Below, piece by piece: positions 8,985 to 15,275 of a stretch of 64,000 bases of DNA. Each line of letters starts with the position of its first letter. Within the stretch, counting starts at the first letter, position 1. Under the pieces are notes generated by a model. The model saw nothing but the letters and a program-made list of their open reading frames with translations. It was not told where the DNA came from and ran no database searches. The stretch is from Qaidamihabitans albus (GTDB lineage: Bacteria; Actinomycetota; Actinomycetes; Mycobacteriales; Pseudonocardiaceae). The stretch lies in NCBI RefSeq assembly GCF_016464705.1, contig NZ_JAEHOB010000004.1, positions 372,001 through 436,000 on the forward strand. Reading direction: 5' to 3'. Made by a program: the position numbers and the translations under genes.

Positions 8985-9826
8985 TGAGCGGCGTCGTCCC
9001 TGTAGTGCACTCGCTCGCCGCCGAGGGCGGCATCGGCCGGATCGACCTCGGCTGGCAGGCACGCCGGCCGTACCGGCCGCTCGTCGACCACTTCGCCGTG
9101 TACGGCTCGCGCGATCCGGCGTTCCGGCCGTCGGCGGACACCCTGATCGGCAAGACGATCGACACGCACCTGCGCCACGAAGGGCTCGGGCCGCGAGGGC
9201 GGACCTGGCACTACCGGGTCGTCACGGTGGACGCCGCGGGCAGGTCGAGCGCCCCGGCCGGGCCGCTGCGCGCGACATCGGTGGAGTCGGTGACGGTCGC
9301 GGGCAGGCCGGTCGCCGTGGTCGGCGAGTTCGACCTGAGGAGCCTGGAGCTCGCGCTCGCTCCCCGTGGGTACGCCGACTACCCGGCCCGGTTCCCGGAC
9401 GGCGCCGACTACGTCCACGGGGTGAGCACGCCGGGCACCCACTGGCCGTACCTGCATCCCGGACCGGCCGACCGCTGGGCGGGCAGCAGGGCGCACACGT
9501 TCCGGCTGCGGTTCGAGCTGCCCGCCGCACCGGCCGGTGACCTGGCGCTCGCGGTGTGGCTGATCGACACGCACGCGAGCATCCCGGGGCGGCTGGACGT
9601 GTCCTGCAACGGCACCGCGGTCGGGAACGTCGCACTGGAGAACGGCGCCACCAGGGGGTCGCTTGAGGGCGACGCCACGGTGCCGGGCACGCCGCTGAAG
9701 CCGTCCATCGTGGAGCTTCCGCTTCCGGCGGCGGCGCTGGCGGCCGGCGAGAACGTGCTCACCCTGCACAAGGGTGAGGGGTCGTGGCACGCCTACGACG
9801 CGGTCGGGGTGTTCGATCCCGGCTGA
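8984..9826 (+). CDS. FnIII / rhamnogalacturonate-lyase C-terminal-like beta protein
   Basis: A 280-residue protein with no visible signal peptide. Residues 1-100 look like a fibronectin type III module (YRVVTVDAAGRSSAPAGPL). Residues about 105-280 resemble the carbohydrate-binding domain that ends polysaccharide lyase family 4 proteins (FDLRSLELALAPRG, WPYLHPGPADRW, LAVWLIDTHASIPGRLDVSCNG, NVLTLHKGEGSWHAYDAVGVF). No lyase catalytic domain is present. The start overlaps the phosphatase stop, so it belongs to the same operon. It probably binds the same glycan. The family call is moderate and catalytic activity is not claimed. Confidence 0.6.
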   Translation: MSGVVPVVHSLAAEGGIGRIDLGWQARRPYRPLVDHFAVYGSRDPAFRPSADTLIGKTIDTHLRHEGLGPRGRTWHYRVVTVDAAGRSSAPAGPLRATSVESVTVAGRPVAVVGEFDLRSLELALAPRGYADYPARFPDGADYVHGVSTPGTHWPYLHPGPADRWAGSRAHTFRLRFELPAAPAGDLALAVWLIDTHASIPGRLDVSCNGTAVGNVALENGATRGSLEGDATVPGTPLKPSIVELPLPAAALAAGENVLTLHKGEGSWHAYDAVGVFDPG

Positions 9827-9854
9827 GGCACAGTACCGGCATCGATTGCCTAAA

Positions 9855-9866
9855 ACGAACGGTCGT
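9855..9866. promoter_or_regulatory. TetR operator candidate 1
   Basis: ACGAACGGTCGT, an ACGA/TCGT inverted repeat flanked by A/T runs, lies 14 bp before the TetR start codon. A matching site (ACGATCGATCGT) occurs at 10541. Autoregulation is inferred. Confidence 0.45.
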
Positions 9867-9879
9867 GCTAAAAAGGGTC

Positions 9880-10467
9880 ATGAGCAAAGGCCAGTCGACG
9901 AAGCGCGTGATCCTGGACGAGGCGACCGAGATCGCGAGCAGGACCGGCCTGCAGGCGCTCACCATCGGCACGCTCGCCGCGAGGACCGAACTGTCCAAGA
10001 GCGGCCTCTTCGCACACTTCCGCTCCAAGGAGTCGCTGCAACTGGAGGTGCTGCGCCACGCCCGCGACCGGTTCGTCGACCTGGTGATCCGGCCCGCGCT
10101 CGCCACGCCACGTGGCGAGCAGCGGGTGCGGGCGCTGTTCGAGCACTGGCTGAGCTGGTGCCGGGGAGACGCACTGGAGGGCGGCTGCATCTTCACCGCT
10201 GCCGCCACCGAGTTCGACGATCAGCCAGGCGCGGTGCGCGAGTTGCTTGTCAACGACGAGCGCGATCTCGCCGACACCGTGGCGCAGGTCTTCCGCACCG
10301 GCATCAGTGAAGGCCGGTTCCGCGCGGACGCCGATCCGTACCAGTTCGCGCAGGACCTGCACGGGATCCTGCTCGCCTACGTCCACACCGCTCGGCTGCT
10401 CGCCGACCCGAAGGCCGAGCAGCGGGCGAGGCGGGCCTTCGAGGCGCTGCTCGACGCCGCCCGCTGA
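9880..10467 (+). CDS. TetR/AcrR-family regulator
   Basis: A 195-residue transcriptional repressor. The N-terminal helix-turn-helix is typical (LTIGTLAARTELSKSGLFAHFRSK, about residues 25-48). The rest is the helical ligand-binding domain, which contains the WCRGDALEGGCIFTAAATEF segment shared by a YcdC-like subgroup. ATG at 9880 is chosen because an operator-like palindrome precedes it. Longer in-frame starts would overlap the upstream gene. The GNAT gene follows after 37 bp and may be its target. The ligand is unknown. Confidence 0.85.
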   Translation: MSKGQSTKRVILDEATEIASRTGLQALTIGTLAARTELSKSGLFAHFRSKESLQLEVLRHARDRFVDLVIRPALATPRGEQRVRALFEHWLSWCRGDALEGGCIFTAAATEFDDQPGAVRELLVNDERDLADTVAQVFRTGISEGRFRADADPYQFAQDLHGILLAYVHTARLLADPKAEQRARRAFEALLDAAR

Positions 10468-10504
10468 GCCACTCCCACACCCGACCGACCGGAAAGACGG
10501 CAGC

Positions 10505-11272
10505 ATGTTTCCCGACGCAGAACTGGCCCCAATAAATAGCACGATCGATCGTTTCTTTTTTCCGGCACCCTCACCGTGCATCCGCCTGTTCGAACGGCGG
10601 GACGTACGGCTGATCGAGGCCATGTCAGCCGGGTTGTCGTCCAGATCGCTCTACCAGCGCTTCTTCGTCGGCACACCGGCGATTCCGGCGGCGCTGCTAC
10701 GCCAGCTCGCGAACATCGACCACGACACCCATGAGGCCGTCGTCGCGGTCGCCGGCGAACAGGCGGTCGGGCTCGCCCAGTACGTGCGCCGGCCGCGCTC
10801 GGCGAGGGCGGAGCTGGCCGTGCTCGTGGCGGATGCCTGGCAGCGCCGGGGCGTCGGCCGCTCGATGGTCACCCGCCTCGCGGAACGGGCCGCCGCCCAC
10901 GGCATCACCCGTTTCGAGGCCGACGTACTGGCCGACAACGAACCCGCCCGGCTCGGTATCGCACGGCTGTGGCCGGGAGCGCTCGGCACGGTCGACGAGG
11001 ACAGCATCGACTACGAGCTACCGCTGCCGGTGGTTCATCCGGCGGGAAGCGCGACCGCCGAGCCGGAGACCGCGATGCCGCTGCCCGGCTCGGCCGGGAC
11101 GTCCACCGCGAGCACGCTCGGACGTCCCATGTCGTCGCCCTGGTGCACGGTCAGGGCGACCGGCGGCGTGACCCACCCGAGCTCGCGGAGGTACCCGCCG
11201 AGCGCGGCGGCGGCCGCGCCGGTGGCGGGATCTTCCACCACTCCGCCGGGCGGAAAGGGATTGCGCGCGTGA
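10505..11272 (+). CDS. GNAT-family acetyltransferase with an unusual C-terminal run-on
   Basis: The N-terminal 180 residues form a GNAT acetyltransferase (acetyl-CoA dependent). IRLFERRDVRLIEAMSAGLS begins the fold, LYQRFF resembles the Pat-like subgroup, and the acetyl-CoA loop is QRRGVGRSM. The fold ends near 11045. The open frame then continues to 11272 through low-complexity sequence that is antisense to the phzF-like gene, giving a 238-bp tail-to-tail overlap. Either the natural stop has been lost or the tail is meaningless run-on. Codons 10-20 are oddly AT-rich and cover an operator-like palindrome. ATG at 10505 has GGAAAGACGG upstream. The substrate is unknown. Confidence 0.7.
   Translation: MFPDAELAPINSTIDRFFFPAPSPCIRLFERRDVRLIEAMSAGLSSRSLYQRFFVGTPAIPAALLRQLANIDHDTHEAVVAVAGEQAVGLAQYVRRPRSARAELAVLVADAWQRRGVGRSMVTRLAERAAAHGITRFEADVLADNEPARLGIARLWPGALGTVDEDSIDYELPLPVVHPAGSATAEPETAMPLPGSAGTSTASTLGRPMSSPWCTVRATGGVTHPSSRRYPPSAAAAAPVAGSSTTPPGGKGLRA
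10541..10552. promoter_or_regulatory. TetR operator candidate 2 (inside GNAT 5' end)
   Basis: ACGATCGATCGT is a perfect 12-bp palindrome sharing the ACGA-CG-TCGT skeleton of the site before tetR. It is embedded in an AT-rich stretch (10531-10560) of the GNAT coding start. Confidence 0.35.
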
Positions 11273-11907
11273 AACGTGTGCTCGTCCGACCGGTGGACGA
11301 GCGCGACCGTCGTCCAGCCCCGGGCGGCCATCAGGGCGCCGAGCCGGTCGAAGTCGTAGTCGAGAGCCGCGAGGCGTTCCCGCGTGGCCGCGCCGAGCAC
11401 CGCGTGCCACGCACCCGCGAAGGCGACGCGCGGCGGGAGGTCCGGAGCGAGGTCGTCGGGTGACCAGCGCAGCGCGGCGAGCAGTTCGTCCAGGTCACCG
11501 GGCGCAGGCTCGGTCGTGCGTGGCGGGACGCTCACGAGCGTGGCCGTGACCCTGCCGTCGGCGGCGACCGAGGTACGCACGGCCACCGGGCCCGCCGCCG
11601 TCGAGTAGCGCAGCGAGCCGGGCCCGTTGCGCTCGGCGTACGCGACGGCCGACGCGATCGTCGCGTGACCGCAGAACGGCACCTCGGCCAGCGGGCTGAA
11701 GTAACGCACCAGCAGCTCGGCCCGCTCCGCGCCCGGAAACAGGAACGCCGTCTCGGAGTAGCCGACCTCCGCGGCCACGCGCTGCATCGCCGCGTCGTCG
11801 GCGCCGCGGGCGTCCAGCACGACACCCGCGGGGTTTCCGCCCTCGGGCACGGTCGTGAACGCGGTGTAGCGCAGGACGTCCATGCACGGATACTTGCACG
11901 CGGCCAT
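11035..11907 (-). CDS. PhzF-family isomerase/epimerase-like protein
   Basis: A PhzF-like protein of about 290 residues, cytoplasmic, with the diaminopimelate-epimerase-like double fold. Family landmarks are MDVLRYTAFTTVPEGGNPAGVV at the start of the fold, the conserved glutamate in GYSETAFLFP, VPFCGHATIASA, and VVEDPATGAAAAALGGYL. Substrates of this family vary, so no reaction is claimed. The ATG at 11907 lies 9 nt from GGAGG. Alternatives are ATG 11913 and ATG 11883, where the conserved fold begins. The 3' end overlaps the run-on of the convergent GNAT gene. Confidence 0.82.
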   Translation of the reverse strand: MAACKYPCMDVLRYTAFTTVPEGGNPAGVVLDARGADDAAMQRVAAEVGYSETAFLFPGAERAELLVRYFSPLAEVPFCGHATIASAVAYAERNGPGSLRYSTAAGPVAVRTSVAADGRVTATLVSVPPRTTEPAPGDLDELLAALRWSPDDLAPDLPPRVAFAGAWHAVLGAATRERLAALDYDFDRLGALMAARGWTTVALVHRSDEHTFHARNPFPPGGVVEDPATGAAAAALGGYLRELGWVTPPVALTVHQGDDMGRPSVLAVDVPAEPGSGIAVSGSAVALPAG

Positions 11908-11996
11908 CCACATGCACCTCCGGCGCAGCCGGTAGAGCGGCCGAATTCGCCGTTGTGCAGACGGACGGCGACCCGGCCGGGCACACTGTGGCAACC

Positions 11997-13238
11997 ATGA
12001 GTCAGCAGGCGACGACTTACCGTGCCCTGTTCGCCGTTGGCGAGTTCCGCCGGCTGTGGCTGGCACACGTGCTGTCGGTGGCCGGCGACCAACTGGCGCG
12101 GGTCGCGCTGACGGTGCTGGTCTACGACCGCACGGCCTCGGCCGGGCTGGCCGCGCTCACGTATGCGGTGAGCTACGTGCCCGACCTGGTCGGCGGCGCG
12201 GTGCTGGCCGGGGTCGCCGACCGGTACTCCCGTCGCACGGTCATGGTGGTCACCGACGTGGCCAGGGCGGTCGTGGTCGCGGCCATGACGGTGCCGGGCA
12301 TGCCGCTTGCCGGCCAGGTCGCGCTGCTCGTCGTGGTGCAACTGCTGGCGGCCCCGTTCGCCGCCGCTCGCCAGGCGGCGCTTCCCGACATCCTCGACGG
12401 TGACGCGCTGGTGATCGGCCTCGGCGTCATCTCCATGACCTACCAGGCCGGGCTGGTGCTGGGTTTCGGCGCGGGCGCGGCCGTCGTCGCCTGGCTGGGC
12501 ACGTCGGGGGCGCTGTGGGTGGACGCGGCGACCTTCCTGATCTCAGCCCTGCTGATCCGGCTCGGCCTGCGCGCGCACCGCCCCGACCGCGCGACGGCGG
12601 GCGCCGCCACGCAAGGCAGGTGGGCCACGATCACCGGTGGATGGCGCCTCGTCGCGGCGAGCCCGCGGCTACGGGTCCTGCTGCTGATCGCCTGCTGCTC
12701 GGGCTTCTATGTGGTGCCCGAGGGCCTGGCCGTGCCCATGGCCGGTCAGATACAGGCGGGCACGGCCGCGGTGGGCTGGCTGCTGGCCGCCAATCCGGTG
12801 GGGACCGTGCTCGGCATGGTGATACTCAAGAGGGTCGCCCCGAAGCGCAGGCTCGCCCTGCTGGGACCGCTGGCGGTCGCCAGCAGTCTGGTGCTGCTGC
12901 CCACCGCGTGGCAGCCGTCGCTGCTGGTGCTGGTGCTGCTGTGGACGGCGAGCGGTGCCTTCTCCGCGCACGACATGGTCACCCAGGCGACCTACGTCGC
13001 CGAGGTGCCGGCCGCACAGCGAGGGCAGGCCGTCGGGGTGGCGATCGCGGCGTTACGGGCCGCACAGGGCCTGGGGATCGTGGTGTCCGGGCTGGTCGCG
13101 CAGCTGCTGACCCCGGCACTGGTGATCGGCCTGGCCGCCGTGCTGGGCACCGTGGTGGCCGCGGTGGCGTGGGGAGCGTGGTCGCGCACGACCTCGTCCC
13201 CTGCTGGAGCGGTGCCGGACGACAGGACCGGCCGGTAG
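11997..13238 (+). CDS. MFS transporter, probable exporter
   Basis: A 413-residue major facilitator protein with about 12 helices. The loop 2-3 motif reads GVADRYSRRTVMV. Overall it resembles DHA3-type efflux proteins that export drugs or siderophores (FRRLWLAHVLSVAGDQLARVALTVLVYD at the N-terminus). ATG at 11997 is used; upstream codons in the open frame look non-coding. It is divergent from the phzF-like gene, with about 90 bp between them. The TAG stop lies inside the stem of a terminator-like inverted repeat shared with the micro-ORF transcript on the other strand. Confidence 0.85.
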   Translation: MSQQATTYRALFAVGEFRRLWLAHVLSVAGDQLARVALTVLVYDRTASAGLAALTYAVSYVPDLVGGAVLAGVADRYSRRTVMVVTDVARAVVVAAMTVPGMPLAGQVALLVVVQLLAAPFAAARQAALPDILDGDALVIGLGVISMTYQAGLVLGFGAGAAVVAWLGTSGALWVDAATFLISALLIRLGLRAHRPDRATAGAATQGRWATITGGWRLVAASPRLRVLLLIACCSGFYVVPEGLAVPMAGQIQAGTAAVGWLLAANPVGTVLGMVILKRVAPKRRLALLGPLAVASSLVLLPTAWQPSLLVLVLLWTASGAFSAHDMVTQATYVAEVPAAQRGQAVGVAIAALRAAQGLGIVVSGLVAQLLTPALVIGLAAVLGTVVAAVAWGAWSRTTSSPAGAVPDDRTGR

Positions 13239-13267
13239 GCGGACGCCTTCTCGCTCCCGCCTACCGG
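13232..13267. terminator. bidirectional terminator-like hairpin
   Basis: Perfect 11-bp arms CCGGTAGGCGG (13232-13242) and CCGCCTACCGG (13257-13267) with a 14-nt loop. It lies at the end of the MFS gene and 29 bp after the second micro-ORF on the minus strand, so it could end both transcripts. Confidence 0.65.
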
Positions 13268-13295
13268 CAAGCAACGCTGAGTCGCCGAGTCATAG

Positions 13296-13322
13296 TCACG
13301 TCCAGTTGTTGTCGCGCTGCAT
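13296..13322 (-). CDS. micro-ORF encoding MQRDNNWT
   Basis: An eight-codon ORF, ATG CAG CGC GAC AAC AAC TGG ACG TGA, with strong ribosome-binding sequence upstream (GGAGG, then AGAGGTG six nt before the ATG). It ends in the same six residues, RDNNWT, as the micro-ORF 50 bp upstream on the same strand. Arg and Thr codons differ between the copies (CGC/CGT, ACG/ACC) although the peptide is the same. An in-frame GTG would give an 11-residue form (MNLMQRDNNWT), but the extra residues are not conserved. A hairpin follows. No known family comes to mind. It could be a tiny peptide product, a signal or a RiPP-like precursor. No modifying enzyme is adjacent. Confidence 0.45.
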   Translation of the reverse strand: MQRDNNWT

Positions 13323-13372
13323 GAGGTTCACCTCTTCCTCCGGCTAGTGACGTCGCTGGGAGACCGGTCATG

Positions 13373-13396
13373 TCAGGTCCAGTTGTTGTCACGCAT
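13373..13396 (-). CDS. micro-ORF encoding MRDNNWT
   Basis: A seven-codon ORF, ATG CGT GAC AAC AAC TGG ACC TGA, preceded by a full-consensus Shine-Dalgarno sequence AAGGAGGTG eight nt upstream. It is the first of two tandem micro-ORFs sharing the peptide RDNNWT. An in-frame ATG seven codons upstream exists (MEGGVPAMRDNNWT), but it would put the Shine-Dalgarno inside the ORF. The upstream leader (13397-13560) has a small perfect hairpin at 13489-13506 and is divergent from the diguanylate cyclase gene. The function is unknown. Confidence 0.45.
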   Translation of the reverse strand: MRDNNWT

Positions 13397-13583
13397 GGCG
13401 GGGACACCTCCTTCCATTCCCTGTATCGGGTGATGGTCGTTGGCTCACAAGTTAGGCCGTTAGTCCAACTGGGTGGAACGCGGTTACAGAGCGAAGCACT
13501 TCGCTCGAAACAGGGACCTTGTGTAGACGATCGGTTACGGTAAATCACACGAACGAGGATCGTATTCGCGCGGATGGGATCTG
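13397..13583. other. divergent intergenic leader between micro-ORFs and cyclase gene
   Basis: No longer ORF is convincing here. The stretch contains a perfect 8-bp hairpin, GAGCGAAG (13489-13496) with CTTCGCTC (13499-13506), and is less GC-rich than its surroundings. It presumably holds the promoters for the leftward micro-ORF transcript and the rightward cyclase gene. I see no convincing -35/-10 pair. Confidence 0.35.
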
Positions 13584-14900
13584 GTGCACAAGCTGATCGC
13601 CGGGCCACGGAGATGGGTCGCCGGCTGGGGACTGTGGAACGCCCCCGCCCCGGTGCGGCGCTATCTGCTGGTCGTCAACGCCGTCGCCATCGTCACCAGT
13701 GTCGCGACCGCCTTCCTGGTCCCGGTTCACACCGTCGACCTGGTCCGCTTCGCCGTCCTGGCAGTGTGTGCGGCCGCGTCGATCGAGCTGACCCGGCAGA
13801 TCGAACGGCAGCGAGAGTACCTGCGGCACGAGTCGGTCGCCTACGTCGACACCAAAGGTCTGTGGTCGTTCGCCGCGGTGCTCGTGCTGCCCCCGGTGCT
13901 CGCCACGGCCATGGTCGTGGCCACCTACGCGATGGCCTGGTACCGCATCTGGCCCAGTCAGCGCCCGGTGGTGCCACATCGGTGGATCTTCGCCTGCGCC
14001 ACCGTGCTCATCGGCAGCCACGCGGCCGTCGCCGTGCTGGCCCAGGGCATGCACCACTACCCAGGGCTGCCCGATCCGGCGCTGCCCGCGGGGCTGGCCG
14101 ACCTCGGAGTCGTCGTACTGGCGGCGGGGCTGCGCTGGCTGCTCAACTGTGGACTGGTCATGGCCGCGATCGCGCTGTCCGATCCTCAGCGGCCCGCGCG
14201 TGATCTGTTCACCAACTTCTCGCAGCAGCTGCTGGAGGCCGGGGCCATGGGGCTCGGCCTCATCGCCGCCACGGTGCTGCTGACTCATCCGGTGGTGCTC
14301 GCCGCGATCGTGCCGACACTGGTGATCATGCATCGGGGCGTCCTGATCCACCAGTACCAGAATGCCTCCCGCACTGACGCCAAGACCGGTCTGACCACGG
14401 TGAAGTGGTGGCGGCCGGTGGCGGAGAAGGCGTTCGGCCGCGCCCACAGCACCGGCCAGGCCGCCGGCCTGCTGATCCTCGACATCGACCACTTCAAAAA
14501 CGTCAACGACACCCACGGCCACCTGGCCGGCGACGAGGTCCTCAAGGCCGTCGCACACGAACTCGCCGACGAGATCCGCAGCCAGGACGCCTGTTGCCGC
14601 TGGGGTGGCGAGGAACTGACGGTCGTCATCCCCGAGGTCGGGGACAGCACGAACCTGCTGCGGATCGCCGAACGCGTCCGACGGCGCGTCGAGCACCTCG
14701 CCGTCGACATCGCCGGAGTGCCGGGGGAGCCGGTCCGGGTGACGGTGTCCATCGGGGCGGCGGTCTACCCCGACCCGGGCATCTCCACGCTCGACGAGCT
14801 GATGATGGCCGCCGACAGCGCCGTGTACGCCGCAAAGGCAGGCGGCCGCAACCAGGTACGGCTCGCGCCGACGTCCACGTCCTCGACAACGCCCGCCTGA
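13584..14900 (+). CDS. membrane diguanylate cyclase (GGDEF)
   Basis: A 438-residue membrane protein. The first 260 residues hold several hydrophobic helices forming an unassigned sensor region. The GGDEF domain follows (about 275-430). It contains LDIDHFKNVNDTHGHLAGDEVL, the active-site loop as GGEEL (canonical GG[DE]EF, last residue Leu here) and the inhibitory I-site RSQD five residues before it. It should make cyclic di-GMP from GTP with product feedback. GTG at 13584 is the first start; its ribosome site is weak. The gene is divergent from the micro-ORFs and ends 26 bp before a repeat copy. Confidence 0.85.
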   Translation: MHKLIAGPRRWVAGWGLWNAPAPVRRYLLVVNAVAIVTSVATAFLVPVHTVDLVRFAVLAVCAAASIELTRQIERQREYLRHESVAYVDTKGLWSFAAVLVLPPVLATAMVVATYAMAWYRIWPSQRPVVPHRWIFACATVLIGSHAAVAVLAQGMHHYPGLPDPALPAGLADLGVVVLAAGLRWLLNCGLVMAAIALSDPQRPARDLFTNFSQQLLEAGAMGLGLIAATVLLTHPVVLAAIVPTLVIMHRGVLIHQYQNASRTDAKTGLTTVKWWRPVAEKAFGRAHSTGQAAGLLILDIDHFKNVNDTHGHLAGDEVLKAVAHELADEIRSQDACCRWGGEELTVVIPEVGDSTNLLRIAERVRRRVEHLAVDIAGVPGEPVRVTVSIGAAVYPDPGISTLDELMMAADSAVYAAKAGGRNQVRLAPTSTSSTTPA

Positions 14901-14926
14901 GGAACCGGCCCCCGCGAGTCCACCGC

Positions 14927-14972
14927 TCGTGAGTGTTGAGCCGAGTTCTGACCCGTGTACGCACTCACGAGT
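14927..14972. repeat. 46-bp palindromic repeat, copy B
   Basis: Perfect terminal arms CTCGTGAGTG and CACTCACGAG enclose a 26-bp centre with the family core CGAGTTCTGAC. It lies between the cyclase gene and the 3' end of tRNA-Thr, 27 bp from the latter. Confidence 0.8.
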
Positions 14973-14999
14973 CCTGACCGGCTCGCTGCCTGCCGCCGG

Positions 15000-15072
15000 A
15001 GCCGACAAGGGGACTCGAACCCCTGACCTACTGTTTACAAGACAGTTGCTCTACCAGCTGAGCTATGTCGGC
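15000..15072 (-). tRNA. tRNA-Thr (anticodon TGT)
   Basis: Read on the minus strand the sequence folds as a complete tRNA. The acceptor is GCCGACA/TGTCGGC, the D arm is GCTCAGCTGGTAGAGC, the anticodon stem is ACTGT/ACAGT with loop CTTGTAA (anticodon TGT, reading ACA), and the T arm is AGGGGTTCGAGTCCCCT. The discriminator base is at 15000 and CCA is not encoded. A TATATA sequence at about 15113-15118, roughly 40 bp upstream, could be the -10 element. Confidence 0.95.
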
Positions 15073-15275
15073 CTGACCCCGCTCACGACTGCCCGTGGGC
15101 GGGCTCGGCCCAACTATATAGACCACCCCGCGAAACGATGCCGCCCGGCCGCACGGCGAGCAGAATGGCGGCGGACCCGCGGTGAGGATCCAACGTGGTG
15201 CACGCCACTCCGATGAACATGCAACGGTCGTGGTGCGCCGGTCGATGCTCCCCGGGAACAGCGAGGAGGTAGGCG

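Noticed and set aside
13296-13396. Micro-ORFs as attenuation leader peptides
   Set aside because: The next feature in the direction of transcription is a terminator and then an opposite-strand gene, so nothing downstream is left to attenuate.
15000-15072. tRNA-Thr as an integration site
   Set aside because: No integrase, no duplicated tRNA 3' end and no foreign genes are next to it.
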